Source: Nocardioides immobilis (lineage in GTDB: Bacteria; Actinomycetota; Actinomycetes; Propionibacteriales; Nocardioidaceae). Taken from it: a stretch of DNA of 64,000 nucleotides. The position numbers and the translations under genes are program-made. The stretch lies in contig NZ_QXGH01000012.1 of NCBI RefSeq assembly GCF_003515065.1, positions 233,126 to 297,125 on the forward strand, given 5' to 3'. Of this stretch, positions 18,798-30,312 are shown in pieces. The stretch's first letter is position 1. The number at the start of each line of letters is the position of its first letter. The notes beneath the pieces were generated by a model. That model worked only from the letters and a program-made list of their open reading frames with translations. It was not told the origin of the DNA and did no database searches.

Positions 18798-20900
18798 TCA
18801 GCCGACGATCTCGTCGAACGGCACCAGCGCGACGTCGAGCTCGGACATCCGCGCGGCGAACACCCGGTAGGCGCGTCGGGCCTCGCCGTGGCGCCGGGCG
18901 TCGGCGAGGACCCGGACCAGCTCGTGGTGGGTGGGCTCGTCGTAGGGGTCCTCGGTGATGACCGCCATCAGCCAGCCGACGGCCTGCTCGGTCTCGCCGG
19001 CTTCGACCAGGCGCGAGGCCAGCGTCCGCTTGACCTCGATCGCCAGCCGCAGCATCTCGTCGCGGACCTCGTCGGCCCACTCGTCGACGGACTCGTCGGC
19101 CAGGAACGGGGCGGGGTGCAACGAGGCGGCCGCCTGCAGCAGGGGTACGGCGTCCGCCGATCCCGATCGGACCGCGTCCAGCGCTGCCCTCGCGAGCCGC
19201 TCGAACTCGACGATGTCGATGCTCACCGCGGTGGGGTCGAGACGCGCGTTGCTGCGGTCCGAGGCGAGGTAGCGGTCGGCGTCGTGCTGCCGGCCCGGAT
19301 CGAGCACCGCCCGTGCCGTCGACAGCGCGACCGACAGCCGGCCGGACGTGTCCCTGACCCCTGGCCACAGCAGCTCGGCGAGCGCGGCCCGGCTCATCGC
19401 CCGGCCTCTCCGCGCGGCCAGCACCTGCACCAGCTGCCGGCTCTTGCGCGACGGCCAGTCCGAGGCCGGCACCGGTGTGCCGGCGACCGAGACGGCGAAG
19501 GTGCCGAAGGTGCGGATGGCGACCTCGGGCGCGCCCAGCGCCCCCAGCACGTGGAGGGGGCCGGCGATCCGGTCGGCGTCGGCCCGTACCCCGAGCGCCT
19601 GGAGGGCCTGCCGCCCCGCCTCCTCGGCGCCGCGGTCGCCCAGCAGGCGTGCGGAGATGACCCGGTTGACCGCGCACCGGATCGCGCTGCCGACCTCGCG
19701 CCAGGCGTCCGCTGCCTCCGCGAGCTGGCCGAGGGCGTCGTGCGCGTCGCCGGTGGTGGCCCAGCGGATGAGGGCCCGCAGCTCGAGGGCGTCGGCCAGC
19801 TCGCCGAGCTGGTCGCGGCGTCCGGCCTCCGCCAGCGCCCGGGCCGCCCACATCTCCGCGGCCTCGAGGTCGCCCTGGCCGAGTGCGACCCAGCCCGCGG
19901 CCCGGAGCGCGATGACGTCACCGACGGTGTGGGGCTGGTCGAGTGCCCGCTTCGCGTGGGCGCGCGACGAGGCCGGGTCGTCGGCGACCACCGTCTCCGC
20001 CAGCCCGGCCATCGCGGGGCCGAGGACCTGGGCGTTGCCGGACGCCTCGGCGCGCTCGACCGCCTCGACGTACTTCGCGTGTGCGCGGGTCGCGTTGCCG
20101 CGGACCCGGTGCGCGTCGGCCTCGAGCAGCAACGCGAAGGCGAGCAGGTGTGCGGCCTCGGCGGCGCGGAACTTGTCGGTCGCGATCGCGATCTCGCCGA
20201 CGGCCTCCTCCAGCCTGCCGAGCCCGAGCAGTGCCTCCGCGCGGTTGACGCTCACCATCGCGCTGGCCAGACCGACGCAGTGGTCCTCGCTGATGGCGAC
20301 CGCGTGATCGAGCTCGTCGAGGGCCTGTCGGAACCGGCCCGCTTCGACGTGGCGGGAGCCGAGGTTGTTGCGCACCCGGACGACCGTGACCGCGTCGCCG
20401 GCGCGCTCGGCGTGCGCCAGGGCCTTCTCGTAGGCGAGCAGGTTGGCGGAGCGGTCACCGGCGTGGGCCTGCACCAAGCCGTTGGCCACCCACGCCGCCC
20501 CGATGGCGCCGTCGTCGCCACACGCGCAGGCAGCCGCCATCGCCTCGTCCGCGACCCGACGCCCGGCCTCGGCGTTGCCCTGGGCCCAGAGCACGGAAGC
20601 GTGTCCGGCCAGGAACCGGGCGCGGTCGACGGGGTCGGGGTCGGGGTCGCTGAGAGCAGCCTCGAAGTACGCGAGCGCGTCCGGGTACTCACCGCGGTAG
20701 TGGTGGGCGGTCCCCAGCCGCCAAGCCGCCGCCATCGGCAGTACGCCGCCGCCCGCCAGGACCTCGCCCAGCAGCAGGGCTCCGCGGTCGAGCAGGTCCC
20801 TGCGGGTGCCGCCGATCAGCTCGTCGCCGTGCGCGAGCACGAGCGCCACGGCCGCGGTTGCAGCCGCCGCGGCGTCGACTTTGGAGAAGTCTTCGGGCAC
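18798..20900 (-). CDS. TPR-BTAD transcriptional regulator (SARP-like, C-terminal DNA-binding)
   Basis: A 700-residue regulator. Residues 1 to about 440 form tetratricopeptide-like helical repeats (for example MAAAWRLGTAHHYRGEYP and FRQALDELDHAVAISEDH). The C-terminal third has an OmpR-type winged helix (IRTFGTFAVSVAGTPVPA, SRKSRQLVQVLAARRGRAMS, LAELLWPG) followed by a BTAD domain ending in DEPTHHELVRVLADARRHGEA. Classical SARP proteins carry this pair at the N terminus, so the order is reversed here. No ATPase P-loop is seen. GTG 20900 has AAGGGG upstream at good spacing. The target genes are unknown; a GNAT gene is divergent, 111 bp away. Confidence 0.82.
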   Translation of the reverse strand: MPEDFSKVDAAAAATAAVALVLAHGDELIGGTRRDLLDRGALLLGEVLAGGGVLPMAAAWRLGTAHHYRGEYPDALAYFEAALSDPDPDPVDRARFLAGHASVLWAQGNAEAGRRVADEAMAAACACGDDGAIGAAWVANGLVQAHAGDRSANLLAYEKALAHAERAGDAVTVVRVRNNLGSRHVEAGRFRQALDELDHAVAISEDHCVGLASAMVSVNRAEALLGLGRLEEAVGEIAIATDKFRAAEAAHLLAFALLLEADAHRVRGNATRAHAKYVEAVERAEASGNAQVLGPAMAGLAETVVADDPASSRAHAKRALDQPHTVGDVIALRAAGWVALGQGDLEAAEMWAARALAEAGRRDQLGELADALELRALIRWATTGDAHDALGQLAEAADAWREVGSAIRCAVNRVISARLLGDRGAEEAGRQALQALGVRADADRIAGPLHVLGALGAPEVAIRTFGTFAVSVAGTPVPASDWPSRKSRQLVQVLAARRGRAMSRAALAELLWPGVRDTSGRLSVALSTARAVLDPGRQHDADRYLASDRSNARLDPTAVSIDIVEFERLARAALDAVRSGSADAVPLLQAAASLHPAPFLADESVDEWADEVRDEMLRLAIEVKRTLASRLVEAGETEQAVGWLMAVITEDPYDEPTHHELVRVLADARRHGEARRAYRVFAARMSELDVALVPFDEIVG

Positions 20901-21011
20901 GACACCCCTTCGTCCTGAAGGTGGGTTCGCTGGGAGACTAGACCGGTTGACGGCGCCCTGTTCGCGGAATCCGGTTGCTCGCCCGAATCCGTTGATGTGA
21001 CGCTCGCGCCC

Positions 21012-21905
21012 ATGGCAGGCGATTTCAGCATCACGTTCGAGGACGATGCGGCGCGGTTCCTGGAGCGGGCCGGAGACCGGCTCGCTGCCGAGCCGGTGGT
21101 GTCGACCGTGATCGCGACCGTCGCCGCACGGATGACGCAGTCGGCCCCGAGCACCCCGTTGGCGCCGTACTGCTGGTTCGTCGTGGTCACCGACCCTGCC
21201 GGGGAGATCGCCGGGGTCGCGATGCGGACGGCGCCGTTCCCGCCGTACCCGGCCTACCTGCTGGCGATGCCCGACGCCGCGGCCGTCGCCCTCGCCGACG
21301 CGCTCGTCGAGCGGGGCGAGATGGTCGGCGGCGTCAACGGCGCCCTGCCGGCGACCAGGGTCGTCGCGGAGCGGATCGCCGAGCGCGTCGGCGGCGAGGT
21401 CGAGGTCGACATGCACACCCGGCTGTTCGAGCTGGGGACCCTTGTCGAGCCCGGGCCGACGCGCGGCCGGCTGCGTCCGGCGTACGACGACGAGGCGCCG
21501 CTCGCGCTCGAGTGGTTCCACCAGTTCCACGTCGATGCCGACGAGCAGGCCGGGCACGACGGTCGAGCCGATCGCTCCGAGGCGACCACGCTGGACGACG
21601 TCCGCGGGCGGATCCGGCAGGGACGGATCTGGATGTGGGTCGACGACGGCGACACCCCGCGACACCTGACGGGCGCCAACCCGCCGGCGTACGGCGTCGC
21701 CCGGATCGGCCCGGTGTTCACGCCGAAGGAGCATCGCGGTCGTGGCTACGCCAGCGCAGCCGTGGCCGAGGTGTCCCGGCTGCTGCTCGCGGAGGGCAGC
21801 CGGGTCACCCTGTTCACCGACCAGGCCAACCCGACCTCGAACCGGATCTACACCGCGCTCGGCTTCGAGCCCGTGGTCGACATGGTCGAGCTGACGATCC
21901 GGTAG
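21012..21905 (+). CDS. GNAT family N-acetyltransferase, two-domain
   Basis: A 297-residue protein. The C-terminal half is a clear GNAT domain: GPVFTPKEHRGRGYASAAVA is motif A with the R-G-x-G-Y/A pyrophosphate loop, followed by LLLAEGSRVTLFTDQANPTSNRIYTALGF, the motif B region quoted here in full for its N-x-x-S-N-x-I-Y signature only. The N-terminal half is a degenerate domain of the kind found in actinobacterial two-domain GNATs. Substrate unknown. ATG 21012 is used; GTG 20997 in frame is possible. The gene ends 16 bp before a MITE-like element. Confidence 0.8.
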   Translation: MAGDFSITFEDDAARFLERAGDRLAAEPVVSTVIATVAARMTQSAPSTPLAPYCWFVVVTDPAGEIAGVAMRTAPFPPYPAYLLAMPDAAAVALADALVERGEMVGGVNGALPATRVVAERIAERVGGEVEVDMHTRLFELGTLVEPGPTRGRLRPAYDDEAPLALEWFHQFHVDADEQAGHDGRADRSEATTLDDVRGRIRQGRIWMWVDDGDTPRHLTGANPPAYGVARIGPVFTPKEHRGRGYASAAVAEVSRLLLAEGSRVTLFTDQANPTSNRIYTALGFEPVVDMVELTIR

Positions 21906-21925
21906 TCGCGGCGGGGCGCCCCTAG

Positions 21926-22080
21926 GAGTGTGCTGAACAATCCGGCCGTAGCGAGCGGCGCTCCGCGGGATGCTCCGCAAGGCGCGGTCGCGACGACGCT
22001 GTGGTCCATCTTCGAGCGGCCGCAACGCCGCGGAGCGCCCGCGGGGCGTCGCGCAGTAGGGCGGATTGTTCAGCAGGCTC
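21926..22080. mobile_element. MITE-like element with 19-bp inverted repeats
   Basis: A 155-bp element bounded by imperfect terminal inverted repeats: GAGTGTGCTGAACAATCCG at 21926-21944 and the reverse complement of GAGCCTGCTGAACAATCCG at 22062-22080 (17 of 19 match). Each end is flanked by CTAG (21922-21925 and 22081-22084), a likely 4-bp target duplication. No transposase is encoded. The ends resemble those of the IS5 group, which often duplicates YTAR sites; this relation is inference. It lies between the GNAT gene and folC, ending 18 bp before the folC ATG. Confidence 0.75.
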
Positions 22081-22098
22081 CTAGACTCAGCCCTTGCC

Positions 22099-23472
22099 AT
22101 GACCGATACCCCTGACGACTCCACTGACGGGGCCCGCCCCGCCGAGACCTTCGCCGAGGCCGAGGACGCCCTGCTCAGCCGCTGGCCCGAGACCCGGCTC
22201 GAGCCTTCGCTCGACCGGATCCGCGCGTTCACCGAGCTGCTCGGCGACCCGCAGCGCACCTACCGCTCGGTCCACCTGACCGGGACCAACGGCAAGACGT
22301 CGACGGCGCGGATGATCGACGGCTTGCTGCGCACGCTCGACCTGCGCACCGGCCGGTTCACCAGTCCGCACGTGGAGCGGATGAGCGAGCGGATCAGCAT
22401 CGACGGCGAGCCGCTCGACGACGACGCCTTCGTGCGGGCCTTCAACGACGTCGCGCCCTACACCCACCTGGTGGACGAGGCCGAGCCCTTCCCGTTGTCG
22501 TTCTTCGAGGCGATCGTCGGGATGGCGTACGCCGCGTTCGCCGACGCCCCTGTCGACGTCGCGGTGGTCGAGGTCGGCATGGGTGGGTCCTGGGACGCGA
22601 CCAACGTGATCGACGCCGACGTCGCGGTGGTCACGCCGATCGCGATCGACCACGCCAACTACCTCGGCACGACCATCACTGCGATCGCGCAGGAGAAGGC
22701 CGGGATCATCAAGGCCGGTAGCACCGCGGTCCTGGCCCAGCAGCCGGCCGAGGTGGCCGAGGTGCTGCTGCGCCGGGCCGAGGAGGTCGGCGCCACCGTG
22801 GTCCGGGAGGGCGTCGACTTCGGCGTCGTCGACCGGGCGCCTGCCGTCGGTGGCCAGGTCGTGACGATCCGCGGCCTGCGCGGGCAGTACGACGAGCTCT
22901 TCCTCCCGCTCTACGGCGCCCACCAGGCGCAGAACGCCGCCACGGCGCTGGCCGCGGTCGAGGCCCTCCTCGGCAACGACCCCCTCGCCGACGACGTGGT
23001 CCGTCAGGCGTTCGCGGAGGCGACCTCGCCCGGGCGGCTCGAGGTCGTCCGCCGCAGCCCGACGATCGTGCTCGACGCCGCCCACAACCCGGCGGGCGCC
23101 GAGGCGACCGCTGCCGCGCTCGACGACTCCTTCCGGTTCGACCCGCTGATCGGGGTCTTCGGCGTCATGGGCGACAAGGACGCAGAGGGTCTGCTGGCGG
23201 CCTTCGAGCCGCACCTCTCCCATGTCGTGATCACCCAGAACTCCACGGCCCGGGCGATGCCGGCCGAGCAGCTCGCGGTGACGGCGATCGAGGTCTACGG
23301 CGAGGACCGGGTCACGGTCGTGCCGCGGCTCGGCGACGCCCTCGACGCCGCGGCCGCCCTCGCCGAGGCCGACTCCGGGAGGGGCGACCCGCTCGGCGCC
23401 GGCGCGGTGCTCGTCACCGGGTCGGTGGTCACGGTCGGTGAGGCGCGCCTGCTGTTGGGCGGCCGCAAATGA
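22099..23472 (+). CDS. folC: Folylpolyglutamate/dihydrofolate synthase
   Basis: A 457-residue Mur-ligase-family enzyme that adds glutamate to dihydropteroate and to reduced folates. The P-loop is LTGTNGKTSTARM; the Mg2+/folate region SFFEAIVGMAYAAFADAPVDV and the central EVGMGGSWDATN and ITAIAQEKAGIIKAGS are typical, and the C-terminal domain begins near the segment with SPGRLEVVRRSPTIVLDAAHNP. Length fits. Its upstream region is replaced by the MITE-like element, so the promoter and translation signals must lie in or very near the element end (TAGACT at 22082-22087). DUF4233 follows with a 4-bp overlap. Confidence 0.94.
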   Translation: MTDTPDDSTDGARPAETFAEAEDALLSRWPETRLEPSLDRIRAFTELLGDPQRTYRSVHLTGTNGKTSTARMIDGLLRTLDLRTGRFTSPHVERMSERISIDGEPLDDDAFVRAFNDVAPYTHLVDEAEPFPLSFFEAIVGMAYAAFADAPVDVAVVEVGMGGSWDATNVIDADVAVVTPIAIDHANYLGTTITAIAQEKAGIIKAGSTAVLAQQPAEVAEVLLRRAEEVGATVVREGVDFGVVDRAPAVGGQVVTIRGLRGQYDELFLPLYGAHQAQNAATALAAVEALLGNDPLADDVVRQAFAEATSPGRLEVVRRSPTIVLDAAHNPAGAEATAAALDDSFRFDPLIGVFGVMGDKDAEGLLAAFEPHLSHVVITQNSTARAMPAEQLAVTAIEVYGEDRVTVVPRLGDALDAAAALAEADSGRGDPLGAGAVLVTGSVVTVGEARLLLGGRK

Positions 23473-23846
23473 GGTCGGTACGCCGCTCGCTGTGCGCCAC
23501 CGTGCTGTCGGTCGAGGCGATCACCCTCGGGCTGACGACCCCGGTGATGATCGAGCTCACCGACGTGTCCACGGGCACGGCGCTGGCGATCGGCCTCGGC
23601 CTCGCGGCCGCGTGCCTGGTGACCGCCGGCCTGCTGCGCGCCGAGTGGGGCTACCTGCTCGGGCACACGATCCAGGTCGTGGCGGTCGGGCTCGGCTTCG
23701 TCGTACCGATGATGTTCGTGCTCGGGCCGATACTCGCCCTGCTGTGGGGCACCGCCTACGGGGTCGGCCGCAAGATCGAGCGCGAGCGGGCCGAAGCCCA
23801 CGCCGTCTCAGGGGAGAGCGATGCCGAGCGCGAATCGGATGTGTAA
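23469..23846 (+). CDS. DUF4233 membrane protein
   Basis: A 125-residue protein with four hydrophobic helices (for example LCATVLSVEAITLGLTTPVM, ALAIGLGLAAACLVTAGLL, HTIQVVAVGLGFVVPMMFVL) and a charged C-terminal tail. The family is found right behind folC in many actinobacteria, as here, with ATG overlapping the folC stop by 4 bp, so the two are translationally coupled. The function is not established. Confidence 0.88.
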   Translation: MRSVRRSLCATVLSVEAITLGLTTPVMIELTDVSTGTALAIGLGLAAACLVTAGLLRAEWGYLLGHTIQVVAVGLGFVVPMMFVLGPILALLWGTAYGVGRKIERERAEAHAVSGESDAERESDV

Positions 23847-23870
23847 CTCCCGCTAGGTAGAGTTGCCGCC

Positions 23871-26798
<2,928 letters not shown>

Positions 26799-26803
26799 CC
26801 CGG

Positions 26804-28006
26804 CTACTGCAGCGTCATCCTGGGCTCACCGTTGAGCAGCCCGGTGCCCGTGCGGGTGCAGGTGCCGCCGCGCGGCGTACCACCGTTGTAGGCCTGGCGG
26901 ACGCACGAGCGCACCGCGAGCTGGCCCCAGTAGTTCGGGTGCAGCGACTCCTGGATGTAGTACGGGCTGCTGGAGCAGCACGTCGAGACCGTGCGGATCT
27001 GGTTGACCCACTCCGTCCGGTCCACTGCTCCTGTCGACTGCCAGCTGGCGATGCCGACCTCCTCGTAGAGCCCGACGCCCGACTCGCAGAGCCGGCGGCC
27101 GGCGAAGGTGTTGGCGAGGTTGAGGACGGAGGCGTTGGTGACGCCGGCCTGGCTGATCGCGCCGGTCACCGTGTTGTTGATGGTCGGCAGCGCGTAGCTG
27201 TTGGCCCAGTCGGCGTCGGCGTTCCAGAAGCCACAGCCACCCGTGCTCTGGCGCGTGTAGCCGCTCTGGCTGTACCGGAAGCCCGACCCGTTCGGGATCG
27301 GGGACGGGTAGGTCTGGACGAGCATCCGCCACTGGCTGTCGGCGTACCCGGCGTTGCGCATCGCGGTGCGCACGTTGGTGAGGGCGGTCGCGATCCGGGT
27401 CTTCACGGCGCTGATGTTGCTGCTGGTGAAGTTGCTCGTGACGCTGCTGTCGTCCTTGCAGTAGTCCGGCCACCACGACGGCGACGCCAGGAAGTCGGTG
27501 ACGCACTGCTGGACGATGCCGGCGAAGTTGAAGTCGTTGCCGCCGATGCTGACGACGACCATCCGCACGTTGTGGGTGGACGCGAACGTCTGCAACGCCC
27601 GCGCCTGACCGACACCTGCGGTGCCTGAGTAGAAGTCGATCCCCGGCTTGAAGTAGTCGCCGGTAGCGGTCGCCGTCTTGGCGCCCGAGCAGGCGAGGTT
27701 GAGGCTGTTGACCCCGCCGCCGATGTGGATCTCGGCGCTCTTGCTGCGGTGGCAGCGCGCGATCGCCTCACCGGTGCCGGAGGCGTTGTCGTAATAGGCC
27801 GTCGAGCCGAGCGCGTCGGCCCGGGAGCTGCTGGAGTTCGAGGACCCGGCCCAGCGGCCGGCCTCACCGGAGATGTAGGAGTCGCCGACCGACACGACCC
27901 AGGGCGTGCCGACCCCGGGTCCGTCGGCATGGGCCGATGGTGCTGGGAGCGGGGCGAGCAACGTCGCTGCGGCGACCGCGAACGGGGCCACGAACGTGCG
28001 GAACAT
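26804..28006 (-). CDS. Secreted SGNH/GDSL hydrolase
   Basis: A 400-residue exported esterase or lipase. The signal peptide (FVAPFAVAAATLLAPLPAPS) ends near AHA-DGPGV. Catalytic blocks are the Ser in VVSVGDSYISGEAGRW, the oxyanion Gly/Asn in VSIGGNDFNFAGIV, and the Asp/His dyad in the C-terminal ESLHPNYWGQLA. Cysteines (CHRSKS, ACSGA, STCCSSS and others) suggest disulfides outside the cell. ATG 28006 has AGGAGATCACC upstream; an earlier frame start at 28048 adds a non-signal segment and is unlikely. Convergent with secA, 5 bp apart. Confidence 0.9.
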   Translation of the reverse strand: MFRTFVAPFAVAAATLLAPLPAPSAHADGPGVGTPWVVSVGDSYISGEAGRWAGSSNSSSSRADALGSTAYYDNASGTGEAIARCHRSKSAEIHIGGGVNSLNLACSGAKTATATGDYFKPGIDFYSGTAGVGQARALQTFASTHNVRMVVVSIGGNDFNFAGIVQQCVTDFLASPSWWPDYCKDDSSVTSNFTSSNISAVKTRIATALTNVRTAMRNAGYADSQWRMLVQTYPSPIPNGSGFRYSQSGYTRQSTGGCGFWNADADWANSYALPTINNTVTGAISQAGVTNASVLNLANTFAGRRLCESGVGLYEEVGIASWQSTGAVDRTEWVNQIRTVSTCCSSSPYYIQESLHPNYWGQLAVRSCVRQAYNGGTPRGGTCTRTGTGLLNGEPRMTLQ

Positions 28007-28038
28007 CAAGGTGATCTCCTCGGGGTCTTCCCTCCCAG

Positions 28039-28080
28039 GGGTCCGCACGGACCCGCGCCGAAGATAGTGACGGCGGTCAC
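28039..28080 (-). promoter_or_regulatory. Promoter region of the SGNH hydrolase with two palindromes
   Basis: GTGAC-GGCG-GTCAC (28067-28080) abuts TATCTT (28061-28066, minus strand), a fair -10 hexamer, and GGGTCCG-CA-CGGACCC (28039-28054) falls in the expected 5' untranslated region. Start codon is at 28006. The first palindrome could be an operator over the -10/-35 spacer and the second a leader hairpin. No regulator is identified. Confidence 0.35.
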
Positions 28081-28113
28081 CTTTGGGAAGATCTCCGGTG
28101 AAACCGGTCCGGA

Positions 28114-28620
28114 TCAGGAAAAGTCAAGGGCGGCGCAGATCCAGCGCTGCTCGATCCGTTCGAACCGGGCGGCGAGGGCGCGCGAGCGGGCGCCGTACCG
28201 CACGTGGACGGCCGCCTCGACCGCGTCCGGCCGGACGAAGCACGTGTGGACGCTCAGCACCCGGGGACGCACCGGCTGGACCCGTGCGAGGCCGGGCTGG
28301 TGGCCGCCGGCGCGGGCGACCAGCAGTGCCCGTCGTCGGAGGTCGTCGTAGACGTCGGGCAGCGTCCAACGCAGCAGCTGCGAGACCGGGCGGTCGCCGC
28401 CGACGATCTCGACGGCCGCCTGGGCGAAGCGGCGCGTCCACTCCTCGACGACGGCCCGTTGGCGACGGTCGATCGCCACGACCGTGGCGCCGGTGTGGGC
28501 CTCGCCCTCGGGGATCGGAGGCTCGCTGCGGGGGAGCAGGGCGAGCGCGAGCATGCCCTGGGTGGCGGCGACCGGCACGGGCAGCCGGACACCCATCAAT
28601 GGGTGCAGGGTGGTGGTCAT
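28114..28620 (-). CDS. Rv3235-like protein
   Basis: A 168-residue protein resembling the actinobacterial Rv3235 family, found near secA in several genera. It has a Pro-rich start, a helical centre with RAVVEEWTRRFAQAAVEIVGGDRPVSQLL (marking the QLLRWT box), and a C-terminal alpha/beta part with VLSVHTCFVRPDAVEAAVHV and ARFERIEQRWICAALD. The family has no settled function. The start ATG has GGAGGACCA before it. It is 39 bp downstream of the LysM-protein gene and probably shares its transcript. Confidence 0.8.
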   Translation of the reverse strand: MTTTLHPLMGVRLPVPVAATQGMLALALLPRSEPPIPEGEAHTGATVVAIDRRQRAVVEEWTRRFAQAAVEIVGGDRPVSQLLRWTLPDVYDDLRRRALLVARAGGHQPGLARVQPVRPRVLSVHTCFVRPDAVEAAVHVRYGARSRALAARFERIEQRWICAALDFS

Positions 28621-28659
28621 TGGTCCTCCTCGAGCGGACGCTGGTGACGGTTGGTGGGT

Positions 28660-29298
28660 TCAGCCGGTCGGCGGCAGCTCCAAGAGCTGGCCGGGCAGGA
28701 TCAGGTCCGGGTCGGGGCCGATGACGTCGGTGTTGTGGTCGTAGATCCGGTGCCAGTAGCCGACGATCTCGACGACCGTGGCGCGCGGTCCGAGCCGCTG
28801 CTCGGCGATCGCCCAGAGGGAGTCGCCGGGGCGGACGCGCACCTGGCGGGATCCGTCGTCCGCGCGATCGGGCAGCGGAGCGTCGCTGGTCGCGCGATCG
28901 GGGAGCGGGAGACCGGCGAGTGACGACGGGGCGACCGGCGGCCGGTCGTCGGCGGCTGCCGGAGTGCCGAGCGCGACCACGCCGCACGCGGCGAGGAGTA
29001 CGGCGCGCAGCGCGCCGGGACGCCGTACGGCGACGCCTCCGTCGCCCGGCCCCGTGCGGAGGACCCGGACGACGACATCCGTCGTCATCGCCCACAGCCA
29101 GCCTGCGGCGACGGCCATCGCCGCCGCGCAAACGGTGACGAGCAGGTCGGCGAACTCCGGCCCGGTCGAGAGCAGCTCGGGGCTGGTGGCGAGCGTCGGG
29201 AGGGTGGTCCAGGCGATGCCGGCCGCTGCCGCGGTGGTCGCGCACCACAGCGCTCCGCTCCTGATCCACACCACACCTACGCGCGTCGACCGGATCAT
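28660..29298 (-). CDS. Membrane protein with C-terminal LysM domain
   Basis: A 212-residue protein with two N-terminal membrane helices (about residues 15-40 and 45-70), a linker with a third hydrophobic stretch (LRAVLLAACGVVALGTPAAA), and a LysM motif near the C terminus: QVRVRPGDSLWAIAEQRLG followed by YDHNTDVIGPDPDLILPGQ. LysM binds N-acetylglucosamine in peptidoglycan, so this should be a wall-binding membrane protein. ATG 29298 is chosen over 29373 because a good promoter (TTGACG, 17-bp spacer, CAGACT) lies at 29333-29361, inside the longer frame, with AGAAGG just upstream of 29298. Confidence 0.82.
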   Translation of the reverse strand: MIRSTRVGVVWIRSGALWCATTAAAAGIAWTTLPTLATSPELLSTGPEFADLLVTVCAAAMAVAAGWLWAMTTDVVVRVLRTGPGDGGVAVRRPGALRAVLLAACGVVALGTPAAADDRPPVAPSSLAGLPLPDRATSDAPLPDRADDGSRQVRVRPGDSLWAIAEQRLGPRATVVEIVGYWHRIYDHNTDVIGPDPDLILPGQLLELPPTG

Positions 29299-29332
29299 CC
29301 CCGAGAACCTTCTGTTTGCTTGCGTTTGCCTC

Positions 29333-29361
29333 AGTCTGCTGGCGTTCACGAGGCGCGTCAA
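29333..29361 (-). promoter_or_regulatory. Sigma-70-type promoter for the LysM gene
   Basis: On the minus strand TTGACG (29361-29356) and CAGACT (29338-29333) are 17 bp apart. The predicted start of transcription is about 27 nt upstream of ATG 29298, with AGAAGG near 29305-29310 as ribosome-binding site. The region is unusually AT-rich for this DNA. It also decides the start of the LysM gene. Confidence 0.55.
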
Positions 29362-29399
29362 TATGCTTTCCACAGCCCCGATGTGATGAGGTGGGCCCC

Positions 29400-29936
29400 A
29401 TGGGTTGGGAGGACGATCTCTTCGCGCTCTTCGACGATCTCGAGGGCCAGGCCGGCGCGCTCGCAGCCGCCGAGCGGGGCGCCGAGCACGCCGATCGGAG
29501 TCGCGCGGAGTACCAGACCGTCACCCTCGCCAGCCGGCTGATGGCCTCCGCGGGCACCGAGCTCACGATCGGGATCGCCGGGGTCGGCACCGTGACCGGC
29601 ACCGTCGACCGGGTCGCCGACGACTGGCTGCTCCTGTCGGCCGGTCAGCACGACTGGGTGGTCAGCGCCGACGCGGTGACGACGGTCGAGAGGGCTTCGG
29701 TGCGCTCCATCCCCGAGGTCGCCTGGTCACCGCTCACCCGGCTCGGGCTCGGCTCCGCCCTGCGCCGGATCGCCGAGGCCGGCGAGCGGTGCCTGCTGCA
29801 CCTGCGCGACGGCTCCCGCCACGAGGGCAACCTGCGCCGGGTCGGCGCGGACTTCTGCGAGCTCGTCGAGGGCGACGACCGGCGGATGATCCTGGTGCCG
29901 TTCGCGGCACTCGCAGCCGCTCAGTCGCGGGCGTAG
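29400..29936 (+). CDS. Conserved actinobacterial protein of unknown function
   Basis: A 178-residue soluble protein. It starts with an acidic helix (WEDDLFALFDDLEGQAGAL) and then shows two small-barrel-like beta units, GVGTVTGTVDRVADDWLLL and LHLRDGSRHEGNLRRVGADF, separated by a helix. The pattern of short barrels recalls Sm- or SH3-like folds, but no family is claimed. It is divergent from the LysM gene and convergent with tatB, in the secA-tat neighbourhood, where a link to envelope biology is plausible but unproven. Confidence 0.65.
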   Translation: MGWEDDLFALFDDLEGQAGALAAAERGAEHADRSRAEYQTVTLASRLMASAGTELTIGIAGVGTVTGTVDRVADDWLLLSAGQHDWVVSADAVTTVERASVRSIPEVAWSPLTRLGLGSALRRIAEAGERCLLHLRDGSRHEGNLRRVGADFCELVEGDDRRMILVPFAALAAAQSRA

Positions 29937-29947
29937 GGCTACGTCGC

Positions 29948-30283
29948 CTACGTCGCCTCGAGGTCGTACGGCGGACGCTCGCCCGCCTCGAGCGGCCGCT
30001 GCTCCGGCTTGGCGTGGCTGACGACCTCGTCGTCCTCATCGGCGAGCGCCTCGGCGATGTGCTTCCGCACGATCACTCGGGGATCGAGGTCGGTCAGCTC
30101 GAGGTCGGCGAACTCGGGACCGAGCTCGGAGCGCAGCTCGTCGCGGGCGTTGTTGGCGAACGTGCGCAGCTTGCGCACGACCTGACCGGCCTGCTTGGCC
30201 AGCTCCGGCAGCTTGTCGGGACCGAAGACGAGGACGGCGAGGAACGCGATGACGACGAGCTCACCGAACCCGATCCCGAACAC
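29948..30283 (-). CDS. tatB: Sec-independent translocase subunit TatB
   Basis: A 111-residue protein with one N-terminal membrane helix (FGIGFGELVVIAFLAVLVFG), the hinge PDKLPELAKQAG, an amphipathic helix (QVVRKLRTFANNARDELRSE) and a charged tail. This is the TatA/B layout; the Glu at residue 8 and the long second helix favour TatB, which with TatC binds twin-arginine signal peptides such as the one on the amidase at 15078. It lies alone between the 29400 gene and the Mrp ATPase gene; tatC and tatA are not in the window. Confidence 0.9.
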   Translation of the reverse strand: MFGIGFGELVVIAFLAVLVFGPDKLPELAKQAGQVVRKLRTFANNARDELRSELGPEFADLELTDLDPRVIVRKHIAEALADEDDEVVSHAKPEQRPLEAGERPPYDLEAT

Positions 30284-30312
30284 CGCTCGCCCCCGCTGTC
30301 CGCGCTACCCGG

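Noticed and set aside
20941..20995. Three CCGGTTG-like boxes between the BTAD regulator and the GNAT gene
   Set aside because: Spacing is irregular and the third box lacks a base; too weak to call an operator.
21926..22080. Short open frame inside the MITE-like element as a gene
   Set aside because: It is only about 60 codons, starts in one inverted repeat, ends in the other, and has no recognisable protein features.
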